Shown here piece by piece: positions 27,951 to 36,926 of a stretch of DNA of 64,000 nucleotides. A program made the translations under genes and the position numbers. The notes under the pieces were generated by a model. It made no database searches and was not told where the DNA came from. It saw only the letters and a program-made list of their open reading frames with translations. The stretch is taken from contig NZ_VTDM01000016.1 in NCBI RefSeq assembly GCF_015627105.1, positions 1 to 64,000 of the forward strand. Reading direction: 5' to 3'. Positions within the stretch are counted from its first letter, which is position 1; every line of letters begins with the position of its first letter. The DNA comes from Acinetobacter baretiae (lineage in GTDB: Bacteria > Pseudomonadota > Gammaproteobacteria > Pseudomonadales > Moraxellaceae).

Positions 27951-29246
27951 ATGCTTATGAAAAATAAAACTTCACATCATGGATTTGGGCGTGGTGGCTT
28001 ACGCTGGATTGTTCTTTCACTCATTCAAAAGCAACCACAACATGGTTATGACCTCATAAAAACCATTCAACAAATGACTCAAGGCACTTATGCCCCTAGT
28101 GCAGGTGTCTTATATCCATTACTCAATGATTTGGTTGAAAAAAAACTCATCTATAGTGCGCCCCATGCACAAGATGGACGCAAACGCAGCTACAGTATTA
28201 CGCCTTTAGGACAACAAATTGCAGATGCCTATCAACCTGAAGTAGATGAGTTATTAAAAAAAATACAACGGCGTTCACAACAACCTGCTGTACTGCTTGA
28301 AAAACTAGATCAAGTCAAACAAGACATGCGTCAATTATTGAGCCAACACGAACTCAATCATGCAGATGCTGAACTATTAGCCAATAGTTTAGAGCACACC
28401 ATAAAAACCATCCAACATATTCTTCAGAGTAAATCTATGCCAACACCCCCAATCAATCGCCCTGAAAAACAACCTTATCGAATTAAACATCAACTCAAAG
28501 TTCGTTGGGTTGAAGTACAGCAAAAAATCGTTTTATCTCCGCATTTATTACGTATCGTATTTTATGGAGAAAATCTCGCTGATTTTAATAGTGCAGGATT
28601 TGACGACCACGTTAAACTTTTTTTTCCCGACCCCATCACAGGTCAGATTCATGTGCCCAACTTTTCTCAAACCGAATCAGACAAAACAGGGGCTCCTTTA
28701 GCACCAGAGATAAAAAAAATTGCTCGAGACTATACCCCTCGTCTTTTTCAACCACAGCAAAAAACACTCAGCATAGATTTTGTGTTACACGATGCAGGTC
28801 CTGCAACACAATGGGCAAAGCAATCACAATTGGGAGATCGTCTAGTGATTGGTGGCCCTCGTGGCTCTATGGTTATTCCACAAAATTACGCTCAACATGT
28901 TTTAATTGGCGATGAAACGGCTTTACCTGCCATTGCTCGCCGTTTGGAAGAACTCCCCAAGCACAGCAACGTTTCGGCATTTATTTTTATTCATAATACT
29001 ACCGCTCGAATTGAACTCACACATTTAGCACAGGCTCAAATTGTTTGGTTAGACCCTCAGCATCAAGATGATTTAACATCTCATCTGTGGTCAAAAATAA
29101 ATTGGCATCAATCGGACAGTTTTTTTTGGATTGCATGTGAAGCACAGCTATCTCGCCAAATTAAACACACCCTCACCGAACAATATCAAATTGATTCTTC
29201 TCGTATCAAAGCTGCAGGCTATTGGCAAAAAAATTCTTCGATTTAA
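27951..29246 (+). CDS. PadR regulator fused to siderophore-interacting flavoprotein (NfeR-NfeF fusion)
   Basis: A 431-residue protein of two modules. Residues ~10-85 are a PadR winged helix (HGYDLIKTIQQMTQGTYAPS and GVLYPLLNDLVEKKLI) closely resembling E. coli YqjI/NfeR, with a helical extension to ~165. Residues ~175-430 are a siderophore-interacting protein like YqjH/NfeF: LRIVFYGENL, the YTPRLF flavin-binding block, DFVLHDAGPATQWA, GDRLVIGGPRGS and GDETALPAIARRLEEL. In E. coli these are two divergent genes, a Ni/Fe-responsive repressor and a ferric-chelate reductase. Here one reading frame joins them without a stop. The N-terminus has SHHGFGRGG but lacks the long His/Cys-rich metal tail of NfeR. 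Role in iron release is inferred from the family. Confidence 0.85.
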   Translation: MLMKNKTSHHGFGRGGLRWIVLSLIQKQPQHGYDLIKTIQQMTQGTYAPSAGVLYPLLNDLVEKKLIYSAPHAQDGRKRSYSITPLGQQIADAYQPEVDELLKKIQRRSQQPAVLLEKLDQVKQDMRQLLSQHELNHADAELLANSLEHTIKTIQHILQSKSMPTPPINRPEKQPYRIKHQLKVRWVEVQQKIVLSPHLLRIVFYGENLADFNSAGFDDHVKLFFPDPITGQIHVPNFSQTESDKTGAPLAPEIKKIARDYTPRLFQPQQKTLSIDFVLHDAGPATQWAKQSQLGDRLVIGGPRGSMVIPQNYAQHVLIGDETALPAIARRLEELPKHSNVSAFIFIHNTTARIELTHLAQAQIVWLDPQHQDDLTSHLWSKINWHQSDSFFWIACEAQLSRQIKHTLTEQYQIDSSRIKAAGYWQKNSSI

Positions 29247-29264
29247 TTGACTTGAGTGCATCAT

Positions 29265-30458
29265 ATGCCACAAAAACCTTACACGGCCACATGGCTTTGC
29301 GTGTTAGCCACCCTAACAGCGCTTGGCCCTTTTTCCATAGACATGTATTTGTCGGCTTTACCGAGCATGGCCAAAGACTTACATGTCACAACCTCCAACA
29401 TTGCAAGTACACTCCCTGCATACTTTATGGGTTTGGCCTTTGGTCAACTCATTTATGGGCCATTAACAGACCATTTTGGCCGTAGAAAACCATTGTTTTT
29501 TGGTTTAATGCTCTATGTTTTATCTAGCCTCGTTTGCGTTTTTGCCACACAGCTTGAAACACTCATTTTGGCACGAATTGCTCAAGCCTTAGGTGGATGT
29601 GTAGGTGTTGTTGTTGCTCGCTCTGCCATTCGTGATCGTTTAGAGGGGGCTGAAGCTGCACAAGCTTTTTCATCACTCATGGCGGTACAAGGTCTTGCGC
29701 CTGTACTTGCACCGCTTTTTGGTAGCGTAGTGTTGGCCTATTTTGAATGGCGGGCTATTTTTATTTGCCTTTTTAGCTTAGGTACAATCGCACTCATTTT
29801 TTCTTGGTTTCATTTTCCTGAAACACTGCCCAAAGCACGGCGTAAAAAGCATACTGTGTATTCGGCACTACATGGTTACGTTGCGCTTATTCGAGATGCT
29901 GGCTTTATTATTCCCTCTGTGGCCAGTGGGCTATTAATGGGACTCATGTTTACTTACATTAACAGTGCATCTGAATTATTTATAGATAAGCTACACGCCT
30001 CGACAGGTTTTTTCTCTGTACTTTTTTCAATTAATGCTTTTGGCTTAGTTATTGTTGCCAATATTAATCGGATACTCAGTAAAACATATCCTCCTTTATT
30101 ACTACTTAAATGTGGCGGTGGTCTACAGTTTTTAGCAACACTTTTTTTATTGTTCATTGCATTTTCAAATCAAGTGTCCATTACAACACTCATGGTTGGT
30201 TTATTTTTCATCGTGGCATGTGTCGGTTTAGTTGCACCTAATGCCACTGTGTTGGCTTTAGCCAGTCAAGGACAACAAGCAGGGCAAGCCAGTGCACTTT
30301 TAGGTGCTTTACAATTTTTCTTTGGTTTAATTTCTGGTGCAATTTTAGCCATTTTACCATTAGATCTGATACATAACATGACATTGATTATGTTGCTTTA
30401 TAGTGCTGTTGGTGTGGGACTTATTTGGAAGATTACACCACTTAATCACACCCGCTAA
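29265..30458 (+). CDS. Bcr/CflA family multidrug efflux MFS transporter
   Basis: A 397-residue protein with 12 predicted membrane helices of the DHA1 Bcr/CflA type. Family blocks include GPFSIDMYLSALPSM in the first helix, GQLIYGPLTDHFGRRKPL (MFS motif A) and RIAQALGGCVGVVVARSAIRD. The ATG is preferred over a GTG nine bases upstream. It starts 18 bases after the PadR-SIP fusion and is probably co-transcribed. Exported compounds could include drugs, cysteine or siderophore-like molecules; the neighbour makes iron-linked export worth considering, but there is no direct evidence. Confidence 0.9.
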   Translation: MPQKPYTATWLCVLATLTALGPFSIDMYLSALPSMAKDLHVTTSNIASTLPAYFMGLAFGQLIYGPLTDHFGRRKPLFFGLMLYVLSSLVCVFATQLETLILARIAQALGGCVGVVVARSAIRDRLEGAEAAQAFSSLMAVQGLAPVLAPLFGSVVLAYFEWRAIFICLFSLGTIALIFSWFHFPETLPKARRKKHTVYSALHGYVALIRDAGFIIPSVASGLLMGLMFTYINSASELFIDKLHASTGFFSVLFSINAFGLVIVANINRILSKTYPPLLLLKCGGGLQFLATLFLLFIAFSNQVSITTLMVGLFFIVACVGLVAPNATVLALASQGQQAGQASALLGALQFFFGLISGAILAILPLDLIHNMTLIMLLYSAVGVGLIWKITPLNHTR

Positions 30459-30465
30459 TTTTCAG

Positions 30466-30496
30466 GTGAGTGATGTGTCATCTATACATCACTCAC
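30466..30496 (+). terminator. Terminator after the MFS transporter
   Basis: An 11-bp perfect stem, GTGAGTGATGT with ACATCACTCAC, begins 8 bases after the stop codon and is followed by a moderately T-rich stretch. Confidence 0.65.
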
Positions 30497-30759
30497 TCTT
30501 ATCGTCAGATTTTATTCATTATCAAAATATAAAAATGTAATCATGCGCATACATCTAAAATTTAGACATCCTTGCCATTTTGCAACACTAAAAAGCATGT
30601 AAAATACGTATTGCAACATGAGTAAGATATCATATAAGATCAATTTCAGACGTAATACGTATCGTGATTAAAAATACAGTATTTTATATGATAAAAAACA
30701 CAGAAACAGTTTACTCAAACTTACATTTATGTAAACTATAGCACAATTTTAGAATCATT
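30497..30759. promoter_or_regulatory. Upstream region of the capsule initiating transferase
   Basis: AT-rich intergenic DNA that must hold the promoter of the plus-strand capsule genes. The palindrome TTACATTTATGTAA (30721-30734) lies 26 bases before the ATG and could be an operator or simply part of the promoter. No clear ribosome-binding site is seen before the ATG at 30760. Confidence 0.35.
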
Positions 30760-31431
30760 ATGATAGAACCTAAACACTCAGCACCATATGTTAATTCCAT
30801 GCAAAGTCAAAATACAACCTTATCTACACCATTTGTAGGCTTTAACAAATTGATAAAACGATTAGAAGATATCATTGTTTCTTTTATTATTTTGTTGCTT
30901 ATTTCTCCGCTCCTACTCATTATTTCTATTTTAGTCAAGACCACATCTCATGGGCCGATTTTGTTTAAGCAAAGTCGACATGGGTTAAATGGTACAGTAA
31001 TTAAAGTTTGGAAATTTCGTAGTATGTCTGTCATGGAAGAAGGCCAGAGTGTTAAACAGGCAACTAAAAATGATCATAGAGTCACCAAAGTTGGTGCATT
31101 TTTAAGAAAAACTTCGCTTGATGAACTGCCACAATTTTTTAATGTGCTGTTTGGTAGTATGTCTATTGTTGGTCCAAGACCACATGCTTTAAGCCACAAT
31201 GAATATTATGCCCAACACATCAATGACTATATGCTCAGACATATGGTAAAGCCTGGCATTACAGGACTTGCTCAAGTGAGTGGATGGCGAGGCGAAACAG
31301 ATACCCTAGATAAAATGGAAAACCGAGTCAAATGCGATTTAGAATACATTGCACACTGGAGTTTATGGCTCGATATTAAATTGATTTTTTTAACCATTTT
31401 ACGTGGTTTTACTCAAAAAACGGCTTATTAA
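30760..31431 (+). CDS. Short polyprenyl-phosphate sugar-1-phosphate transferase (WcaJ-like catalytic domain)
   Basis: A 223-residue initiating transferase that would load the first sugar phosphate on undecaprenyl phosphate. It contains one hydrophobic membrane segment (~residues 36-60) and the catalytic block: FKQSRHGLNG, VWKFRSM, KVGAFLRKTSLDELPQ, SIVGPRPH, and KPGITGLAQVSGWRGET. Typical WcaJ/WbaP proteins have an N-terminal multi-helix domain of about 250 residues that is missing here, so this is the minimal form. The C-terminal SLWLDIKLIFLTI matches glucose-1-phosphate transferases, but the sugar is uncertain. It heads a plus-strand run with manC. Confidence 0.88.
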   Translation: MIEPKHSAPYVNSMQSQNTTLSTPFVGFNKLIKRLEDIIVSFIILLLISPLLLIISILVKTTSHGPILFKQSRHGLNGTVIKVWKFRSMSVMEEGQSVKQATKNDHRVTKVGAFLRKTSLDELPQFFNVLFGSMSIVGPRPHALSHNEYYAQHINDYMLRHMVKPGITGLAQVSGWRGETDTLDKMENRVKCDLEYIAHWSLWLDIKLIFLTILRGFTQKTAY

Positions 31432-31480
31432 GTAAAAGATAATATACAACATCAATCAAAACCCTATTAGGAATATTTTT

Positions 31481-32893
31481 ATGTCAAAGATGGTCACTCC
31501 TGTAATTATGGCTGGCGGTAGCGGTACTCGACTTTGGCCACTGTCTAGAACACAATACCCTAAACAATTTTTAAAACTTTCGCCAGATGGCCATACATTA
31601 TTACAATCCACTTTACTTAGACTAAAAAACTTACCTTGCAATGAAGCAATTATTATTTGCAATGAAGAGCATCGTTTTTTAGCTGCCGAACAAATGCGTG
31701 AAATCGGTGTATCTGCTAAAATTATTTTAGAACCAGAGGGCAAAAATACCGCACCAGCAATTGCTTTAGCTGCGTTTTACCAACAATCGACTAAACAAGA
31801 TAGCCTGCTTTTAGTTTTGGCTGCCGACCATGTTATTCAAAACCAACATGCTTTTGAAAAAACCGTTACGGATGCCATTACTTTGGCAGAAACTGATCAG
31901 TTAGTTACATTTGGTATTGTGCCTACACATGCAGAAACAGGCTATGGTTATATTGAAAAAGGTGAAACTCAATTAACTGGTTTTAAAGTGAAGCAATTTG
32001 TAGAAAAACCAAGCTTAGATACCGCTCAAAACTATTTAGATAGTGGCCTGTTTTTGTGGAATAGTGGTATGTTTTTATTTAAAACAAGCACATTTCTCAC
32101 ACAACTTCAAAAACATGCGACAGATATTTTTGAATGTTGCCAAAACAGTATTAAGGAAACAACTCTCGACTTAGACTTTATACGCATAGATAAAGATATT
32201 TTTACAACATGTCGATCAGAATCCATCGATTATGCAGTAATGGAAAAAACGCAACATGCGGTGGTCGTACCATTAGATGCTGCTTGGAGCGATATTGGCT
32301 CATGGTCTGCTTTATGGGATATTCAAACTAAAGATGAGCATGGCAATGTAAATTTTGGCGATATCATTAATATAGATAGCCAAAACTGTTACAGCCACAG
32401 TAGCAACAAATTGGTTACACTTTTAGGTGTAGAAGATTTAGTGGTCGTAGAAACAAAAGATGCAGTTTTAGTTGCACATAAAAATAAAGTACAAGACATT
32501 AAAAAAGTCGTAGAAAAACTCAAACAAAGCAATCGCACAGAACATTACAACCATAGAGAGGTCTATAGACCTTGGGGTAAATATGACAGCATTGATCATG
32601 CTTCACGTTACCAAGTCAAACGCATTACCGTTAAGCCTGGCGAAAAACTATCTATTCAAATGCATCACCATCGCTCAGAACACTGGATCGTTGTGACAGG
32701 CACCGCTAAAATTCATAAAGGCAAAGAGAGCTTCTTACTCACCGAAAACCAATCTACGTATATTCCTCTTGGAGAAATACACGCTTTAGAAAATCCAGGC
32801 AAGTTACCACTTGAACTCATTGAAGTACAATCTGGTTCATATTTAGGTGAAGATGATATTGTGCGCTTTGAAGATATTTATGGGCGTTGTTAG
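31481..32893 (+). CDS. manC: Mannose-1-phosphate guanylyltransferase / mannose-6-phosphate isomerase
   Basis: A bifunctional type II PMI-GMP of 470 residues. The N-terminal nucleotidyltransferase shows [21 protein letters not shown] split at the start, then [15 protein letters not shown] and [10 protein letters not shown]. The C-terminal cupin isomerase domain shows [26 protein letters not shown] and [13 protein letters not shown] with metal-binding histidines. It makes GDP-mannose for the capsule. No phosphomannomutase gene is in the window, so that step must be encoded elsewhere. Confidence 0.95.
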   Translation: MSKMVTPVIMAGGSGTRLWPLSRTQYPKQFLKLSPDGHTLLQSTLLRLKNLPCNEAIIICNEEHRFLAAEQMREIGVSAKIILEPEGKNTAPAIALAAFYQQSTKQDSLLLVLAADHVIQNQHAFEKTVTDAITLAETDQLVTFGIVPTHAETGYGYIEKGETQLTGFKVKQFVEKPSLDTAQNYLDSGLFLWNSGMFLFKTSTFLTQLQKHATDIFECCQNSIKETTLDLDFIRIDKDIFTTCRSESIDYAVMEKTQHAVVVPLDAAWSDIGSWSALWDIQTKDEHGNVNFGDIINIDSQNCYSHSSNKLVTLLGVEDLVVVETKDAVLVAHKNKVQDIKKVVEKLKQSNRTEHYNHREVYRPWGKYDSIDHASRYQVKRITVKPGEKLSIQMHHHRSEHWIVVTGTAKIHKGKESFLLTENQSTYIPLGEIHALENPGKLPLELIEVQSGSYLGEDDIVRFEDIYGRC

Positions 32894-32911
32894 TACAACA
32901 TAAATAATAAA

Positions 32912-32946
32912 AATAGGAGCATCAAAAATAATCAGATGCTCCTATT
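32912..32946. terminator. Bidirectional terminator between manC and a convergent glycosyltransferase
   Basis: A 12-bp perfect inverted repeat (AATAGGAGCATC and GATGCTCCTATT) with an A-rich loop lies between the two stop codons. A-runs on the left and TATTATACTT on the right allow termination in both directions. Confidence 0.8.
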
Positions 32947-32950
32947 ATAC

Positions 32951-34099
32951 TTAAATCTCTAAAGATCTTGCTTTAATCGCCCACTTATCACTAACATAAC
33001 TTTCGATTTCTGACTTAAATCGTTCTGTCGAAAATGTCATTGCATTAGCTCTACAAGATGCGGGTAAAAATAACTCACTCTGATTTTCAAATGCTGTCAC
33101 TGCTTCTATAATTTCAGCAACAGTTTGCTGTTTAAAGAAAAGACCTGTTGGGTTTTCTTTATGTAAAGGTCGTACCGTTTCCAATGTGCCCCCCTTACCA
33201 AAAGCAATAACTGGTGTTCCACATGCTTGCGCTTCTACAGGTGTAATACCAAAATCTTCTTCTGCTGCAAATACAAAACATTTTGCTTTTTGCATACAAT
33301 CCAGCATAACTTCATTAGATTGATAACCTAATATTTCAATATTCCCTTTGGCTTTAGATTTTATTTTTGCCATATCTGGCCCATCGCCAATCACAACCAA
33401 TTTTTTATCTGGCATTTGGCTAAATGCTTCTACAATCAAATCTATTTTTTTATAAGGTACCAATCTAGACGCTGTAAAATAAAAGTCTTCTTTATTTTCA
33501 TTGAGTTGGAAACGCTCCGTTTCTACAGGTGGATAAATCACATCTGCTTCTCTACCATATACTTTATGTATTCTACGAGCAATAAATTTAGAGTTTGCAA
33601 CAAAATGATCAACGCCATGCGCTGTTCTATAATCCCATAAACGTATTTTATGTAATAACCAACGAATGATAAATGCTTTTACTCCCTTGTCTAAACCAGA
33701 TTCTTTTAAATATTGGTGTTGTAAATCCCATGCATATCGAATTGGGGAATGAATATAACTAATATGTAATTGATCTGGGCCTGTTAGCACACCTTTAGCA
33801 ACAGCATGGCTACTCGATAAGATCACGTCATAAGCAGACACATCTAATTGTTCCACTGCAAGAGGCATCAGTGGCAAATAATTTCGATATCTTTTTTCGG
33901 CTTGAGGCAAATTTTGAATAAATGTCGTATGTGCTTTCTTATTCAAAAAATGAACTCTAGATTCATCACTTAGAAAGTCAATGACCGAAAATAGTTCAGA
34001 CTTTGGAAACACTTTAAGCATGTCACTAATGACCCGCTCTGCCCCTGCATAAGTTACTAGCCAGTCACAAACAACTGCTATATTAAAATCTTGTTTCAT
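32951..34099 (-). CDS. Group 1 (GT4-type) glycosyltransferase
   Basis: A 382-residue GT-B glycosyltransferase. The start MKQDFNIAVVCDWL is chosen over an ATG 45 bases upstream because AGAGTG lies before it and the protein then opens with the expected strand. AGAERVISDML forms the acceptor-side N-terminal motif, FYFTASRLVPYKKIDLIVEAF opens the donor domain, and FGITPVEAQACGTPVIA contains the E-x7-E retaining motif. It resembles mannosyltransferases, matching the manC gene next door. It is the only minus-strand gene in the left capsule arm, facing manC and divergent from the next transferase. Confidence 0.87.
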   Translation of the reverse strand: MKQDFNIAVVCDWLVTYAGAERVISDMLKVFPKSELFSVIDFLSDESRVHFLNKKAHTTFIQNLPQAEKRYRNYLPLMPLAVEQLDVSAYDVILSSSHAVAKGVLTGPDQLHISYIHSPIRYAWDLQHQYLKESGLDKGVKAFIIRWLLHKIRLWDYRTAHGVDHFVANSKFIARRIHKVYGREADVIYPPVETERFQLNENKEDFYFTASRLVPYKKIDLIVEAFSQMPDKKLVVIGDGPDMAKIKSKAKGNIEILGYQSNEVMLDCMQKAKCFVFAAEEDFGITPVEAQACGTPVIAFGKGGTLETVRPLHKENPTGLFFKQQTVAEIIEAVTAFENQSELFLPASCRANAMTFSTERFKSEIESYVSDKWAIKARSLEI

Positions 34100-34208
34100 A
34101 GTTACACTCTGAAAAACAATAAAATTATTGTTATATACTAACAACTATAACTTTATATGTAGGTATATTTTTTCTATACTATACCAAACATTGCACTATC
34201 TTTTAAAT

Positions 34209-35204
34209 ATGAAAAATATCAACACATGCACTAAAATAATCTTTGATACTCGTTGGTTTGGACAAACTGGTATAGGCCGCTTTGCACAAGAAATGTATAC
34301 AGAAGAATTTTTCACATCTATTGACTTGAAAGGTAATCCTGCTAGTGTTTTTGACGTATTAAAACTAACATGGTACTTGATGTGGCATAAAGGTTTTTAT
34401 TATTCTCCTGGCTTTAATGCTCCATTTTTTTTTCTTCATCGTAGCGCAATTACAATTCACGATTTAAATCATATAGATGTTGATGCAAATACATCTTTCT
34501 TAAAGAAAATTTATTACAATATTGTACTTAAACGTGCATGTAAAAAAGCAGCTCTAATATTTACCGTTTCTGAGTTTTCAAAACAAAGAATTGTCGAATG
34601 GTCTGGTGTCAATCCAAGTAAAGTAAAAGTTGTTTATAACGGTGTATCGAAGGCTTTTAATAAAAATGTAAAGCCTTACAAGTATGATTTTCCGTATATC
34701 TTTGTAGTTGGTAATAGAAAATTACACAAAAATGAAGATAAAGCTCTAAGAGCTTTTGCAACAGCAAATATAAATCAAAATATCCATATACTTTTTTCAG
34801 GTTCAGCATCTGATCAGCTTATAGCTACTGCACAAGAGCTTGATATTGAAAGTAAAGTAAAATTTCTCGGAAAATTAAATGAAGAAGATTTAGCTTCAGC
34901 TTATAAAGGTGCGCTTTGTTTACTATTTCCTTCTTTATATGAAGGATTTGGTTTACCCGTCATTGAAGCTGTTGCATGCGGAACCCCAGTAATTACATCA
35001 AACTCTACATCTTTAAAGGAAATTTCTAAAGGTCTTAATATTATATTAATTGATCCTAATAATACTGAAGAAATTTCTCAGAAACTAGAAATGTTTTTTA
35101 AATCTCCTGATACTTATAGGCCAAAACAAAACATTGGTAAGTTTGATTGGAAAATATCTAGAAAAAATTTAATGTCCAATTTAAAAGCGAGAAATATAAA
35201 ATGA
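34209..35204 (+). CDS. Group 1 (GT4-type) glycosyltransferase
   Basis: A 331-residue GT-B glycosyltransferase. The chosen ATG gives MKNINTCTKIIFDTRWFGQTGIGRF in two blocks, the usual start with a Gly-rich acceptor loop; 27 additional in-frame residues upstream overlap the neighbouring gene's promoter. VVGNRKLHKNEDKALRAF starts the donor domain and PSLYEGFGLPVIEAVACGTPV is the E-x7-E motif. The last four bases overlap the start of the following gene. Specificity cannot be read. Confidence 0.86.
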   Translation: MKNINTCTKIIFDTRWFGQTGIGRFAQEMYTEEFFTSIDLKGNPASVFDVLKLTWYLMWHKGFYYSPGFNAPFFFLHRSAITIHDLNHIDVDANTSFLKKIYYNIVLKRACKKAALIFTVSEFSKQRIVEWSGVNPSKVKVVYNGVSKAFNKNVKPYKYDFPYIFVVGNRKLHKNEDKALRAFATANINQNIHILFSGSASDQLIATAQELDIESKVKFLGKLNEEDLASAYKGALCLLFPSLYEGFGLPVIEAVACGTPVITSNSTSLKEISKGLNIILIDPNNTEEISQKLEMFFKSPDTYRPKQNIGKFDWKISRKNLMSNLKARNIK

Positions 35205-36163
35205 AGATGATAATTCATAATGGATATTTTTTAGCTAAGATATTACTAGACTCACTAGATAAAAAGGAATATCTAGTTTTTGAAGTAGATAATAAATACG
35301 AATATAAAAGCAAGATTTACAAACATATTTTCGGATTTATAAATCTCATAATAATCATTTTTTATAAAAAATTTAGTTATTTATTTAATAACAAGAAGAA
35401 AGAAGAAGAGGTTCTTTTATTTAGTATTGATGAAATTGAATTGTTACCAAAACTACTTTGGAAATATAGAAAAGCAAAAAATATCCATTTATGGTTATGG
35501 AACCCTTGCAACAAAATCTTAAGAAATAAATATGAAATGCTGTTGTATATAACACTACTTAAACAAACAGGCCTACTAATTTGGACATTTGATAAAAGTG
35601 ATTCAGAAACATATAACTTTAATTTTCATGAACAAATATACTCAAATAAACTTGTAACAGAATACCGAGAGGAAGCTAAACCTAACCTATATGATTTAAT
35701 TTTCGTTGGGCAAGATAAAGGAAGATTAGATGAATTAAAAAAAATAATGAATATTTTAGAATCATACAATTTAAAATACTTTTTTTTTATTATCCCAGAT
35801 AAAAATAAAACTTACACAACAAATGATTTAAAATTAATGAGTACAAGTAGTATTAATTATAAAGATGTATTATCTCTTATAAATAATACTAAATGTATCT
35901 TAGATATAGTACAAAATGGACAATATGGTGCAACTCTTCGTGAGTTAGAGGCATTATTCTTCAATAAGAAACTCCTTTCAAATAGAGAAAGTATAAATAT
36001 TTCATTTGCTATTGAAAACTTTATAAAGCTCGAAAATATTTATAAAGACTCCAGTAAAATTCTTGAATTCTTGAATTCAAATATGAAAGAAAATCGTGAA
36101 GTTAATAATTATGATATAAATCATCTTATTAATATGATTTTCAAAAACACCCCTAACCCTTAA
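35201..36163 (+). CDS. Probable glycosyltransferase-like capsule protein
   Basis: A 320-residue, very AT-rich, Lys/Asn/Ile-rich protein that I cannot assign firmly. It has a hydrophobic stretch near residues 47-56, a central LIFVGQDKGRLDEL segment like the start of a GT-B donor domain, and a late DIVQNGQYGATLRELEALFFNKKLLSN block resembling the C-terminal donor site of LPS core-type or CgeB-like transferases. Its start overlaps the preceding glycosyltransferase by four bases. Base composition is lower in GC than the housekeeping genes, as usual for serotype-specific capsule genes. Confidence 0.6.
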   Translation: MKMIIHNGYFLAKILLDSLDKKEYLVFEVDNKYEYKSKIYKHIFGFINLIIIIFYKKFSYLFNNKKKEEEVLLFSIDEIELLPKLLWKYRKAKNIHLWLWNPCNKILRNKYEMLLYITLLKQTGLLIWTFDKSDSETYNFNFHEQIYSNKLVTEYREEAKPNLYDLIFVGQDKGRLDELKKIMNILESYNLKYFFFIIPDKNKTYTTNDLKLMSTSSINYKDVLSLINNTKCILDIVQNGQYGATLRELEALFFNKKLLSNRESINISFAIENFIKLENIYKDSSKILEFLNSNMKENREVNNYDINHLINMIFKNTPNP

Positions 36164-36242
36164 GTATAATTTTCAAGCTAAAATGTATAAAAAAACATTG
36201 TTATTTACATTTCAATAGCTAGAAACTTAGGAAATATAAAAA

Positions 36243-36494
36243 CGGAGTTATTCATAATATTTTAGATGGAAATTTATATTTAAAATTGAAACAGCATATT
36301 TAAACGAGCTATATCAAGATGATTTGATATTTATGAAAATTTCATTTCAAGTTAGAAAAAATCAATAGAGACTCAAAGACTATGATCATAAAGATCTTTT
36401 AAAAGTAATAATGACTTTCTACTTTAAGTAGTCTACAAAATAGCCTGACAATTATCAATATGAACTTGCTGTACTTTTCTATTGTTCAGCATCG
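36243..36494 (+). pseudogene. Decayed IS630 first reading frame
   Basis: Three short translated blocks on the plus strand, in shifting frames and with stops, align in order with the first frame of the IS630 copy at 37268-37624. SYS-x-YFRWK matches SYSEHFRRK; AISR-x-FDIYEN matches AVSAQFEIDKN; PDNYQYELAVLFYCSA matches PDDYQYERAVRFSCSA. The preceding AATATAAAAACGGAG also matches the leader of that copy. Divergence is substantial, so this is an old insertion unrelated to the recent copies. Confidence 0.72.
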
Positions 36495-36521
36495 CCTATA
36501 AGTGATGCTGAACAATAGAAA
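36476..36521. repeat. 18-bp perfect inverted repeat
   Basis: TTTCTATTGTTCAGCATC and its exact complement flank a 10-base centre. The left arm is part of the decayed IS630 coding sequence, and the symmetry stops abruptly at both outer ends. It lacks a T-run. It lies where the orientation of the IS630 relics changes, so it may mark an inversion or fold-back breakpoint. Confidence 0.7.
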
Positions 36522-36558
36522 TAATTATAAATAAAAATCACTTTATTCCATCTACAAG

Positions 36559-36690
36559 TATAGTGAAACCACCTAATTACTCATACACACATGAAAGAAC
36601 ATCTGGAATAATCGATCAATACAACCTTGTTACTACTATTTTCTCTTTTTCTTAACCCTTGCTCATGTCTTTTCAATAAGGTTTAAATAA
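36559..36690 (-). pseudogene. Decayed IS630 transposase 3' end with terminal repeat
   Basis: On the minus strand this matches, with many substitutions, the last ~130 bases of the IS630 element seen at 1-196. Conserved pieces include CTAATTACTCATACA, CGATCAATACAA, TTTTCTCTTTTTCTTAA and TCTTTTCAATAA (plus-strand reading). The outer end TATAGTGAAACC at 36559-36570 corresponds to the terminal repeat TATAGTCAAACA. It is too diverged to be part of the copy at 36927-37661. Confidence 0.75.
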
Positions 36691-36926
36691 TATTAAAAAG
36701 ATATATAACTAATAGTAAAAATTTAATCATAATTTTTTTTAAAACGTGGATTCAATAGCGAAGTGCAACGTTTTTAATCGTAGTTGAAAAAGTTAGAGTG
36801 TATTAACCTCATTCTGAAGTTTTCAACTTGCAATTGGAACGTACACAATGAATCAATACACCCAACTTTCCCAAGAAGAAAGATACGAAATTTATGCAGC
36901 TTTGAAAAGCAAAACTTCCTTATCTG

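Larger units (their letters stand above)
36164..36747. other. Gene-poor scar between capsule arms holding IS630 relics
   Basis: No intact gene. Comparison with the better-preserved IS630 copies shows that most of this stretch is decayed IS630 sequence: a plus-strand first-frame relic, an 18-bp inverted repeat, and a minus-strand end relic. Their entries follow. Confidence 0.7.

Noticed and set aside
30721-30734. Palindrome TTACATTTATGTAA as a definite operator
   Set aside because: It is short and AT-rich and not repeated elsewhere near capsule genes, so it was kept only as a note in the promoter region.
36476-36521. Inverted repeat as a transcription terminator for the left capsule arm
   Set aside because: It lacks a T-run on either strand and one arm belongs to decayed IS630 coding sequence.
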